A stretch of DNA of 64,000 nucleotides from Liolophura sinensis (Eukaryota > Mollusca > Polyplacophora > Chitonida > Chitonidae): positions 26,075,764 to 26,139,763 of the forward strand of contig NC_088306.1 in NCBI RefSeq assembly GCF_032854445.1. Direction: 5' to 3'. The translations under genes were made by a program, and so were the position numbers. Shown here piece after piece: positions 12,121 to 23,412 of this stretch. Position 1 is the stretch's first letter; each line of letters begins with the position of its first letter. A model generated the notes under the pieces. It worked only from the letters and a program-made list of their open reading frames with translations, was not told the DNA's origin and did no database searches.

Positions 12121-12789
12121 AAATCTCTTTAAAACAAAATAGTGTTGCCTGGCTGACGCATTTGACATAATTTTCATCTACCCCATACCTTAGAATACAC
12201 AAAGTGACTGGAAACCCTAAACGGACATCTTTTAATACACGCACATTGTCGTAAAATCGGGGAATGGTGGCAACGTCTCAAAGAAATTCATATCGTTTTC
12301 AGAACAATTGGGTTGAAACGTTTTTTCACCTTCCTTTTTAAGTCAAATCAAGAGCAAAATTCATTGATCCTATCCAGATCCTCCGGTTTCTTCCAGCTAT
12401 GCATATACCCAGTCGTTGTCATAGAGATAAGGAAAATTCTCGATCTTGGGGTGAAAAGCAAGAAAAACACTACAGTGAAGAATACGTAGGCCTACGTCAG
12501 ACGAAACACCACTAGACTGCCTATGAAATGAATTAAATTTAGTTTTGTTAAGAAAATTTCCAACACACTAGCCAACAATGGTTTTAAAATATCGAATCAT
12601 ATGGTGGTCTGTTTGGATCCAGTGCATGGGTACCAATGACGTTACATCCATATTTTGCTTCAAATAGTTCATTTAAATAAAAAGATGACAAGAGTATTAA
12701 ATGTTCAGACCTGTTTGACTTATTAGCTCCCAGCTCCCCTACCATCCTCATCTCCAAAGAAAAGAAGACAACGGAAAAACAAACATAAA

Positions 12790-12970
12790 TTAATACCCCC
12801 ACCCCACCCCAAAAAAACAACAACAGCACCCCCCCCAAAAAAACAACAATACCTCCCCACACCAAAAAAAAACACAACCACTCCGCCCCACCAAAAAAGC
12901 AACAACAACACACCCCCCCACCAAAAAAACAAAGCCAAAAAAACCCAACAAAAAACAGCAACAACACGCA
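12790..12970 (+). repeat. C/A-only low-complexity tract
   Basis: For about 170 bp nearly every base is C or A: runs of 4-8 C alternate with runs of 6-9 A and CAACAACA links, in poorly aligned units of roughly 30-40 bp. The minus strand has repeated G runs (GGGGTGGGGTGGGGG at about 12797-12811), which could form a G-quadruplex. Three overlapping minus-strand frames rich in Gly, Val, Phe and Cys are by-products. Confidence 0.9.
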
Positions 12971-13104
12971 ATCAAGCTTTGTGAAACAATCAACCGATCG
13001 GACCCACGCGAAGCTGGACTGGAGTTATATAAGGTAGGGAGGGTGGCTGAGCTCTTAGTCTCGGAAGAAAAGGACAAGGGTAGTTCTAGACCAGTGAAGT
13101 CTGA

Positions 13105-13270
13105 CGAAGCCTTATTAACATGCCTGTTTTACCTATTTATCCTACATTTTAAGCCATGGATACGTTTATCTTATTACCATCTAAGCATTTACATGAACAG
13201 TTATGGTTGTCAACTTTCACTCTATCGTCGATGCTCTGGGTTTATTATGGAGGCTGTAGTCTTTTTTGCC
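13105..13270 (+). repeat. Family R partial copy
   Basis: TAAGCATTTACATGAACAGT, TATGGTTGTCAAC and TCTATCGTCGATGCTCTG follow the order of family R landmarks with gaps. Confidence 0.45.
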
Positions 13271-16200
13271 GAAGCCCTGCATGAACCAGGATTGTGCTGG
13301 TGGTCAAAGCACCTTGGCAGTTATTTCTCTTCAGTCAATTTCGTCGACCGGTAAACTGGCTGTATGCATGTAAAATGTATATGTATAAATTAAGTCAGAC
13401 AAGAAACTCATTCAAAATTAACGCTCTCGGCTTTACTGATTGGTATATCGTAAATTAGACCCAAGTTTCACGGGTACAGATTCCACAAAGAACTTTTTTA
13501 AGACCAATTTTAAAATGTCATCACAATACAATATACATGTAGTTTTGGTGCAAATAAGGACTAAACTCTACCCAATCACCCCTAACTCAGCACTGGTTAA
13601 GCGTCCACAAGTTAATCACGCATGTCTTATACCCCAGAACGAAATCGGGTTTCAAATTTTAAACTTTTAATTTTTAAAATTTCTCTATGCATGGAATGAG
13701 CCTCAGTTGGACATAATTCAAATAGGGAAACCCTTGAACTCTGAAACAGCACGAGCGTATAACTCAGCACCTGTACGCTATTTATTGTCTCCTTATGCTG
13801 TTTTGTCATCACATTGAACGATATAGGGGTTATTAAATAAATAATAGCCAGACTTTTTCTACCGTTCGATCAAATATTAAACCATATCTAATTTCGTCCG
13901 TAAAAGCGCCAACAAAGGACAGCACTGAAAGTCCCGTATAGTTCGAGTGACAGTTACCTAACTTATTATCAATTAACTTGAACGGTAAACAGTTTTGCTA
14001 TGTCAAAAAGTCAGCCGCGGTTAATGCCTGAGGACGGCCCATATGAAAGCAAGATCTACACTCTTCAAGGCTTTTTTATTATGTGCAGATCGTACTTGGG
14101 GGGCAGAGTAAACAATGCGTTTACACAGGCTATTCTTCTGTTCAAACCTATAGTTGAAGTATTTATGGCAAGGCGGGGTATTTAATCGTGGAGTGTTTAT
14201 TATATACCGGAGATTTTCGGCAAAAAAGACTTGTTCAAACCATTCGAATTCATTGTGCTATTATTAAAAGAAAGTACCCTTCACAAAACAGCCTACTCTC
14301 CTGTGCACGTGTCACCGTTCGAAATCAGTAATACGTTTCCTAAAATTTAAAAAACGCGGGTCGCATTATAACTTTTAGAATGATGTTAAGACTATAAATA
14401 ATACAGGTATACAGATGTATGATGGGCATATGTTATATATTTATGAGAATCCGCCCACGTGTTTGTTATATATTTGAACACCCTTGTGTGGGCTTTTATA
14501 TACAGTAGATTATACCCACTGAAACGAGGCCACTAAATTTTAGTCCTGAAAGAAATCAGACTTTTTTGTAGCCTGCAGATCAGCCCGTTGTTTTCAGCCG
14601 GTCGCTTTGAAACTCTACCTGACAGTTATGGGCCACACGACCAAACGAAAATCTCGCCAGATAAAAGTCAGATCTTTATAGGTGAATGACATTAGCTATC
14701 ATCCAATCAAAGTTCTGGTTAAGATTGCCGCCGAGGGAACATTGGCTATGTGCATACGCCTTCATCGTACTTTCAGAAGTCTCGCATGTGCGCTGTGGAG
14801 CTTGTCACCTTATGCTATGTTCGAATCTTACAGGCTTTAATTTCACCTTAAGGGCTATGTTAAACAACGAATACTCAGGCTAATTACTCTAGTAAACGTA
14901 AAGCATATAGCATTCAACAGTTGGCTGTTCTGTTGTCTACATATACATCCGCCCCAAACCTCTGTTCGCAACAAGATACTTTAGTGATGCATAAAGAAAG
15001 CCTACATAAAGAGAAATTCTAAAACGAAGATCATGGTTTGATGGGAAATTGAGAAAGTTGTGCCTAAAGTAAAAATAAAAATATCTGTTAATTACACCTC
15101 CGTTTAATGCATACTTTCCCCCAACGGTCGGAAATGGTCGGAAATGACGTCAATGATGAAGGTACTGGGAACGCGACACCAGCTTAGTGCACTCTAATCG
15201 GACTCTTCGCCCTAAGGAGTTGTTTTGTGCTATCGCCGTTGAATGGTAAGTGAAAAAGTGTGAATTCAAAACTGACAAGTAACACGATGACATTAGGCGG
15301 GTAATGCTATATATAATAATAATAATAAAAACAGGATTTTCTATTTTGCTGCCGTAAAACGGAATTTCATGGGAAAAGTTTCTATGTATAGGTCTATACC
15401 AATGCGCAAGGCTTACATGTTTATGTGACAAAACACATGAAGTGTAACTAAAGCCTCATGTCGGTGTTTACTACAGAAAGATTTTCCCATGATCATTTTC
15501 TTTAGTTTGCTGGGTTGATATTTGTCTGTCCTTTTTATTTCTCCAAAGCATTTTCATCTTCTGAAGCTATTGTGGTTTTTATCCCCCCCCCCCCAAAAAA
15601 AAAGGTTAGCCATCGAAGCATATCCGCTCTTGAATCCGCCTGTGAATTAGTCGATGGCATTGTAAGCCATTGTGACTGAATAGTGTCATATACCTATCTC
15701 TTTTGTACCTACTCAATAGAAGAGCTATATTCACAATATAAAGGGCCGTGCATTTCCTCCCCCAAACCCCTGTTTAATGTACACACCCGTGAAGCTCCGG
15801 GTCCCAATACCCTGGGTCCAAAAGGTATTATTTGGCTGCGTTTATTGTGTGTTGTGTGACAAGTAAAGGAGCAGGCTTTGTATTTGCCACCTTTCACACA
15901 AGAGGCACATAGACTGAAAAGGGGCTCGGATGACGGCGATTGAGTGGAGATAGTACCGCCTGTAAACTAATACCGCCCAGCCTGATCTTGGACCGGCACA
16001 TCGCCGTACGACCTACCGGCTAAGCGGCTACCGAGTGTAATACCAAGGCGTTGGGTTACTCTAAGACACCGCGTGGAATATATCAGAGAGCTTGATTATA
16101 TATCTGTACGGACCTTGGTATCGTCGCTGTACTTTTGCTTAAAATAACTTCATTTAGGCAGGAATAAGCTTGTACTCCAAAAATACAATAAATTGGGATG

Positions 16201-17538
16201 TTACGAAATCCTCCTTTTTCATTATGACGTTGATGTTGTTGAACAAGACACTGTTTTTTTGTGTGAGTGAAAATTTTAACATCTTCTGCCACATTTCCGC
16301 ATTTCCCGTCCTGAAATATCACAAATATTAAATTTACACATAGATATTTTACACCACCCTATAAACCGGATGCTGAGGAAACCAGGTATTTTATGTGGAA
16401 GTGGGATGTAAAAACACTGCAAAAAATATCACCGTAAAAGTAGGGAACTAGATTATTTAAGCTTTAAGCAACTCAGTCGCTAGCTGTTAGAGTCTGTAGT
16501 TTATTTTCGTATTAGTCGGCGTTTAAGTTTAATGTCGTTATTCAAGTCAGGCTACTAGAGTACATATACATTAAGATTCCACTCTGAAGTTTTTCACATC
16601 CATTTTAAACCCGAAGCTGTACGGCGAAAAAAAAAAATCCCTAGATGTATCCAAAAAAAACGGTTGAGAGATTTTGAGTACACTTCAATGTAACAAGTGG
16701 CATTCTATAATAATGTAGATGGTACCCCCAATCACTGGTTTTACTCAACAGCCAAAGTGTGTTTGAAAATTGCACTTGCAGTCGGATGTACATCTAATAT
16801 GAATCAATAGTTGCTCTGAAATTAATCCGAAAGTAGTTTGGTGAACCTGCAGTTGAGCACGTAGTTGTGTATTGAAGTGAAAGCGAAAGTTATCTGGTGA
16901 TGAAAGCTGGTTAGAGGCCAGAAAAGAAAATAATGGAAGGGAGAAAATAGTCTACTGACAAAAGTTGTGTTTTTAATTGTGTTTGTTTGTAAGGGTAATT
17001 CTAATGTCACCTGTATGTAATTCTAAGCTTTCTGCAATGTTAGATTCTAGTTAGATTTTTTTTGTTAGATGTTTTTTGCTAAATTTATTTGCTAAATAAG
17101 TAAAGCCATTTACAAGAATATTTGACTTAGAGGACGATGATCAAGTATTAGGCGGAGGAAGATGAGCAGAGCTACCGTAAATTACCTTTCCTCGGAGGAT
17201 GCCTGGCAATGTCCACAAATCTCCATGCAAATTGTGTGGATTATTTCTGTAAAGATAATCGAACTGTAGGAACCCTGTGTAAAGCACTATGGCTTACTTG
17301 ACTCTTTACTCTTACTTTTACTTTACTTGAAATATTTTCATGTTTTAAAGAGACCCTTTTCAACGTCAAACTTGGTGGTAAATCAGTTCATGTGGCAATT
17401 AGAGTCTACAGTTTTATTTGCTGAATTTGTAGTCTGCTTTAAGAAACACAAATGTAACTCAAGAAAGCTTACCGACGATGACGGTCTTAAATAACAACAA
17501 TACCTGTTTACTTGGAATATTTGTAACCCAGACTTATA
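13271..17538. other. Gene-free AT-rich stretch
   Basis: No coding region is recognisable. There is a poly-C/poly-A run at 15582-15603, and AAT runs at 15313-15330. Several 60-90-residue frames look random. Confidence 0.4.
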
Positions 17539-17997
17539 CACTCAAAAAATTATTCTGTTAATTTTAACAGAACGTCTGTTGTCTGAGTGATGCTAGAATG
17601 CCTTCTGTTATTATAACACAACATTCTGTTATATTCGACACAATATTCTGTTTATCTAATGGGTGTTGTTATTTCCATTTCCACTGATAAGCTTCATAAC
17701 GTAATGTGGTAACTCCAACTAATTTACAAGACGGTGCATGATTCAATATCTCGATTTTATTCAAAACATTTTCAAGAATTCTTGATTTTATTTAAACCAT
17801 TTTGAAGAATTCTTGAAAATGGTTTAAATAAAATCGAGATATCGAATCATGCATCTCCTTGTATTTTTGTTGAAGTTACCACAATACTCTACTTTTTGTG
17901 TTGTATTTAACAGAACAATCTGCTGCAATAACAGAATACATTCCAGCATCATTCAGACCACAAGCTTTCTGTTAAATTTAACAGATTATTTCATATT
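17539..17997. mobile_element. MITE-1, long palindromic copy
   Basis: The termini are CTCAAAAAATTATTCTGTTA with AACAGAACGTCTGTTGTCTG on the left and a complementary CTGTTAAATTTAACAG region ending about 17983 on the right. The interior continues as a palindrome: TGCATGATTC (17735) pairs with GAATCATGCA (17843), enclosing AATTC-rich arms. The element is flanked by TA on the left and probably TA on the right. No transposase is encoded. TA targets suggest Tc1/mariner mobilisation. Confidence 0.82.
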
Positions 17998-18437
17998 TAG
18001 GAAGAAACCAATGGGTGTTACTTCTGAAGGGGGCATAATTGTATTTTACAGTGTCTAGTGAACAAAATATAAATTTAGGTTACTTTAAACCGTTTTGGGC
18101 TATGTACACGAGAGCCAAGTCATTTCTATACATGTATCAACATAAGGTCTACTACATATATATGTATGTGTCTATTTGCACTGTATCTTGTAAGAATTTA
18201 CTTCAGTCTCAACTATCTGAACGATCCATATTTAGCCATTCAAAACTCAAGCTTTTCTTTTCGTCATTTAATCAGTATCTTTTGGCTCTTTCTTTTCACA
18301 CAATGACAACCTGTTGTATTTGCTCAGGGTCACTCAGCAATCGACATCAGCGAACACCTGATAGTGAAAAGGACATAGGGATAATCTGAACTGAATACAA
18401 AGTGACAGTACGCTCTGGCTTGTTCAATGTAACATTG

Positions 18438-18680
18438 CACTATGGGATTAGAGCGAGTGATCGCACGGCGAGGTACTGGTCGCGGCAGTCGATGTCTAGC
18501 TTGTCTATCACACAAACAACCCGGTCTATTGCATGCTCTGACATCCTCACCACTACCGTGCTTGTCTCTGAAAGCGTCCAGACCATCACCAGCGGTGTCG
18601 CGTTGCATTCGCGCACACACACTCGTCCGGGATATCCTTCCGCCGATTGTTGCGAACAGTAAACGGAGTGTCAAAACACT
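18438..18680. other. GC-rich island, open in several frames
   Basis: About 240 bp has much more G and C than its flanks and stays open in at least two plus and two minus frames (plus 18402-18662 and 18442-18690; minus 18330-18674 and 18440-18622). The clearest protein-like frame is minus, with TLSETSTVVVRMSEHAIDRV. I recognise no family. It could be a decayed exon, a transposon piece or conserved non-coding DNA. Confidence 0.3.
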
Positions 18681-19234
18681 TCATATTTAATGCGTTGTTC
18701 TTCTTCGTGGTTTGTGAATCATGTACCCTGTTCTAGTGAATCACCTTATTTTGTTCGAAGCTTATATAGTTGGTCTAGATTCGATCCTCTTCCTTATCTT
18801 GATGACTGATAAATACTACAAAAAAGAACATTCTATTTTTCTACAGTCATAAAACAACTGGATATATATTATATGCCTTTTCTTTAAAATTTATTTACAA
18901 GTTTTACATAAATGAGCCACTGCTATTAATATTCAATTTATTTGATCGAAGTAAACAGTTCATCTATAACACCGAGAGAGTTTATGAAGGAAACAATGGA
19001 GACAAGTTTTAGTCCTGATTTAAATCTGCCAAATGTATCGAACCTGTCTGACAAGTCTGAGTGCAAATTTTCAAAATTCACCCCCAGATCCACGCGACAG
19101 GCTTGCAAAACGCCTGCGCAATATTCGTGTGTTTTGACGATTATCATTTCAGGTCGTGAACGATCTTTATACAATCGTGTTTTCGAGAAATATCAACACG
19201 AACTAGAATATTCCTGACAGATTTTTTAATAGTA

Positions 19235-19370
19235 TATAGCAGCTGTGTCGCGGGCCTTGCCGCGGGCCAGCCTCCGTGCCGCAACGTTTTAGCGTGCCGC
19301 CTCACTGAAATGTTATGCCGAAGACGCCTGACATGACACCTGGCATGAAACCTCTTCATGTTTATTGATG
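19235..19370 (-). repeat. SINE family V body fragment
   Basis: GTGCCGCCTCACTGAAATGT, TATGCCGAAGACGCCTGACA and TGACACCTGGCATG match the body phrases of the copies at 40400-40625 and 46172-46305. Confidence 0.55.
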
Positions 19371-19776
19371 TCAATCAAAATTTGAAACTTGAAAGTTTCG
19401 GATCCTTGGTGTTAAAATTGTGTACATAAAATAAGTGTTTTGTTAATTCAAAAGTCTTATACACTTTATTCAAAGTTCCATGTATTTATACAAATGTGAA
19501 TTAACGTCATTTCCCAGCTTTGTTTCAAAACAAATTTAATCCTGGTGTCCTTTCAAATCTAAATTCTAAAAATTGAAGTGATGGGTCTTCGAAAATAATG
19601 GCATGCTCACGAACATTGTCTTTGAAGAGTTATGCCTGCAGAGCATTAACATTGCATTCACGCAACATGTTTTGATTCTCAACTCCTGTACCCTCATCAG
19701 TAACAGATTGTTGTTGTTGACAAAGGTCACCATTATCGCAAATGAGAAGCTATGCGAAGAACATTTACTGTATCCG

Positions 19777-20487
19777 ATGGTTTCGTGACTTAGGTCAAAC
19801 TTTCAAACCTCGATTATTACATTTTTCTTACCCTATCACTTGTTAAGTGCTGCCAGGTTTTTCGTATGGTTTCGTGACTTAGGTCAAACTTTCAAACCTC
19901 GATTATTACATTTTTCTTACCCTATCACTTGTTAAATGCTGCCAGGTTTTCGTATGGTTTCGTGACTTAGGTCAAACTTACAAACCTCGATTATTACATT
20001 TTTCTTACCCTATCACTTGTTAAGTGCTGCCAGGTTTTTCGTATGGTTTCGTGACTTAGGTCAAACTTACAAACCTCGATTATTACATTTTTCTTACCCT
20101 ATCACTTGTTAAGTGCTGCCAGGTTTTCGTATGGTTTCGTGACTTAGGTCAAACTTTCAAACCTCGATTATTACATTTTTCTTGCCCTATCACTTGTTAA
20201 GTGCTGCCAGGTTTTTCGTATGGTTTCGTGACTTAGGTCAAACTTTCAAACCTCGATTATTACATTTTTCTTACCCTATCACTTGTTAAGTGCTGCCAGG
20301 TTTTCGTATGGTTTCGTGACTTAGGTCAAACTTTCAAACCTCGATTATTACATTTTTCTTACCCTGTCACTTGTTAAGTGCTGCCAGGTTTTTCGTATGG
20401 TTTCGTGACTTAGGTCAAACTTTCAAACCTCGATTATTACATTTTTCTTACCCTATCACTTGTTAAGTGCTGCCAGGTTTTTCGTAT
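19777..20487 (+). repeat. 88/89-bp tandem array, 8 units
   Basis: The phrase ATGGTTTCGTGACTTAGGTC starts each unit; spacings are 89, 88, 89, 88, 89, 88, 89, 89. The length difference is five or four T in GCCAGGTTTTTCG. Units are nearly identical: units 3 and 4 share AACTTAC, unit 2 has TTAAATG, unit 5 has CTTGCCC and unit 7 has CCCTGTC. The array starts and stops abruptly. Confidence 0.96.
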
Positions 20488-22480
20488 GGTTGAAACTTAT
20501 GAGTTTAAACTACATCTTAAATAAAAACTGGATTTACCGAATCAGTCTGAGGGAAAAGATGGATCGCCGTGTTTTACATGTTCATCACAAAGAGACCGAG
20601 AGAGGGACAGAAGGGTGTTGGAAACGTAAAGTCACCAATATTGCCATAAGTGTTAAAGTGTAAAGTGTGCAGTTTTGTTTGGTGTTTCGTGTTGCCCATA
20701 AAGCTTTGTTCAGGATAAGGCATATACCTTTGAAGTGTATTTGAACAGATGATTTTAGGCCCATAGTCGTCCGTGTGTTCATTGATAACAGTGATAACCA
20801 CGTAAATGTAAACGTTTCACAAGCTTTTGACACTCATACCGAGATCTGTGTCAACAGGTTGGCGTTTGAAACCTTCACATTTATTTAATTTACACTATTA
20901 TCATGTAAATCCACAGTAGTTTTCCGGTCCTTTTTTTGTTTAAAACATTCAGATAAAACTGCTGAATCATGCTTTGTTAAATCATGATTTAGTTCACTAA
21001 TCTAAGCTTTAAATTCCAAATTTTCCCATACATGTATATGTATATATATTTACACACACCCATGACATTTTTGTTACATTTCGTAAAGAGGGGGCGGAAG
21101 AGGGGATGGGGTGGGGGGAGGGTGTCGGGTGGGCCATGATGACTGATGTCTAAGGCTAACATGTGATTCCTACTCACTATTACTTACGACCCTTTCATAG
21201 TTACATGAACAAATGCAACACCACTGTTTAACCACGTATTTTAAGAAGGTAAAGGAAGTCTTTTTTAACAATTCAAGCACAACTTGAGCTACACACTGTT
21301 TAATTTTACATCCACATCCTTAAACTGTCTACAGCTGACTCAGCAAATTTTACTCCTGGCGACGTCTACTTGGAAGAGTTAGACCTTCGGCCATGACGGT
21401 CTGAGGAAAAAATGCCCGGATGTTAACGTGATCTGCGAGACGAGACATGCGGTTTCTGCGGATGAGCTGGGGAGATCTGTGAACAACAAAACACGGCTAA
21501 AACACAAGAAATCTGTCCCAGGGTATTGTCCCTGATTTGTAAGGTGTGATACGTGCTTCAAACGCCCCAGGTCCCACGTAGTGTGTCGGTTTTATAGTCC
21601 CGGTAAACACTGACAGTTACGGGATTACTGATACCCGTACGCCCAAAACCCAACCCCCAGGCAAACGACGATCAGGTGGAAAGTAACCGCAAGATATCTC
21701 CCGAATCTATTTTAAATGGACGGTTTCAAACAATAAAATTTAAAAGCGGTCATTTGTCGTATTGGACCAACATCATGGTTGACCACATCGTAATTACCGT
21801 ATACATGTTGTTGCTACATTCATATAATGGAATTTATCGGGGTTACGAAACCTTCCTTTTTTTCGCAGTAATAGGCCTTGAAAAGATATCACGCGGTTTC
21901 ACTGGAGCGATTCTGGAGATTGTCACCTAAGACGTTTTGTGAAATAAAATAAAATAACCACCAACTAAGCCCACTACATGTTTATGCGTTAAATGGGCAC
22001 TGGGAATTCTAACCTAGTTGACAGTTGATCTTTTGAGCTGTCTCACACAAACACACGCAGCCGAGTTAAAACCACAGCTTTATTTCTTCATGTGAAAACT
22101 ATGGTGAGAAAATGAGTTTTATTTATTCTTCTACTGTTCACAGGTGAGGATTGTGCAAAAGAATGTTGCAGCCTTATGTTCGGGAAATTCGTTCCCATGT
22201 ATACACTTTTATTAACATATTATACAATACTATACAGAAAATCCTTAAAAAAATAGATACAGGTTTATACAGTGAATAACATGAAGTAGCTGTTTGAAAA
22301 GTCAGTTGAAACCCACTGATCAACGCCGACTGCACACTTGTACACTGTAGTATCAGTATTCTGAATGAAAATTGAAGGTTGATTTGTAACATTTGTAGTG
22401 GACTAATGTTGTCTACATGTTTAAAGCAGGCTGTTGGGTACACGTGCGTGAGAGTACCCTATATCTGTTCTGAGTAGTCT
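20488..22480. other. Gene-free stretch
   Basis: Short overlapping frames near 20574-20833 and 21379-21561 lack recognisable domains. An alternating TATG/TATA run lies at 21030-21050, beside a G-rich tract. Confidence 0.35.
21090..21133 (+). other. G-quadruplex-forming tract
   Basis: GGGGATGGGGTGGGGGGAGG and flanking G runs give at least six runs of three or more G with short loops. It fits the canonical quadruplex pattern on the plus strand. Confidence 0.8.
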
Positions 22481-22539
22481 ATGTATCCGCACTCGTACAT
22501 CCACGTGCTGTATACAGATATCCACGGGCATGTACATAT

Positions 22540-22593
22540 CCAAGCAATTCTTGAGTACGGCGTAAAATGCCAATGACACAAATCAAATAAATA
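22540..22593 (+). repeat. SINE family A tail fragment
   Basis: ATTCTTGAGTACGGCGTAAA then CAAATCAAATAAATATCC is the family A 3' end. Only the tail is present, and it runs into sequence rich in ATCCAC phrases. Confidence 0.8.
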
Positions 22594-22704
22594 TCCACGC
22601 ACACATGTGTTTCGGCAGTTCCATGGAGACAAGTGTGCATCCAGACACGCATATTCAAATTCATATTTCAACCTATAGTTTTCCTCACATTCATGTGTTC
22701 ATAT

Positions 22705-23320
22705 TCATATACATTCCCTCATCCACATCCATACATTCACATGCTCACGTGCACATATCCACATCTGGTCTCACCTGCACGTATTCACATCTGGTCTCAT
22801 GTGCACGTATCCACATCTGGTCTCACCTGCACGTACCCACATCTGGTCTCACCTGCACGTACCCACATCTGGTCTCACCTGCATGTATCCAAATCTGGTC
22901 TCACCTGCACGTATCCACATCTGGTCTCACCTGCACGTATCCACATCTGGTCTCACCTGCACGTACCCACATCTGGTCTCACCTGCATGTATCCAAATCT
23001 GGTCTCACCTGCGCGTATCCACATCTGGTCTCACGTGCACGAATCCACTTCCTCACCTGCACATATCCACATCCGGTCTCAAGTGTACGTATCCACATCC
23101 TCACCTGCACGTATCACATCTTCAGCTGTACGCATCCACATCTTCACCTTCACGTGTCCACTTCCTCACCTGCACATATCCACATCCGGTCTCAAGTGTA
23201 CGTATCCACATCCTCACCTGCACGTATCACATCTTCAGCTGTACGCATCCACATCTTCACCTTCACGTGTCCACATCCTCACCTGCACGTATCCACATCC
23301 TCACACTCATTTATCCACAC
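22705..23320 (+). repeat. 26-bp minisatellite with a 113-bp higher-order duplication
   Basis: The unit CACATCTGGTCTCACCTG plus CACGTATC repeats at exactly 26 bp (CTGGTCTCA at 22765, 22791, 22817, 22843 and on) for about eleven units. A 113-bp block beginning CACTTCCTCACCTGCAC then occurs twice in tandem (23046-23158, 23159-23271). Since 26 is not a multiple of three, all three plus frames read the same peptide repeats, giving overlapping open frames of 195-256 residues (HLVSPARIHIWSHLHVSTSG-type). These are repeat by-products. Confidence 0.95.
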
Positions 23321-23412
23321 CCCGTTTCCTCCCACCATAATGCTGGCCGACGTCGTATCAGTGAAATATTCTTGACTACGGCGTAAAACACCAATCAAAT
23401 AAATAAATATAT
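23321..23412 (+). repeat. SINE family A 3' fragment
   Basis: CGTTTCCTCCCACCATAATG, CTGGCCGACGTCGTATCAGT, ATTCTTGACTACGGCG and AAACACCAATCAAATAAATA. It directly adjoins the right end of the 26-bp array, in the same orientation as the fragment on the left side. Confidence 0.88.

Noticed and set aside
12584-13077. Minus-strand frames rich in Gly, Val, Phe and Cys
   Set aside because: They are translations of a C/A-only low-complexity tract and overlap in three frames.
19777-20487. CRISPR-like direct repeats
   Set aside because: Units are contiguous with no variable spacers, and the genome is eukaryotic, so this is a minisatellite.
22605-23386. Overlapping plus-strand open frames of 195-256 codons rich in His, Ser and Pro
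   Set aside because: All three frames are read from the same 26-bp tandem unit. No start context, domain or splice support exists.
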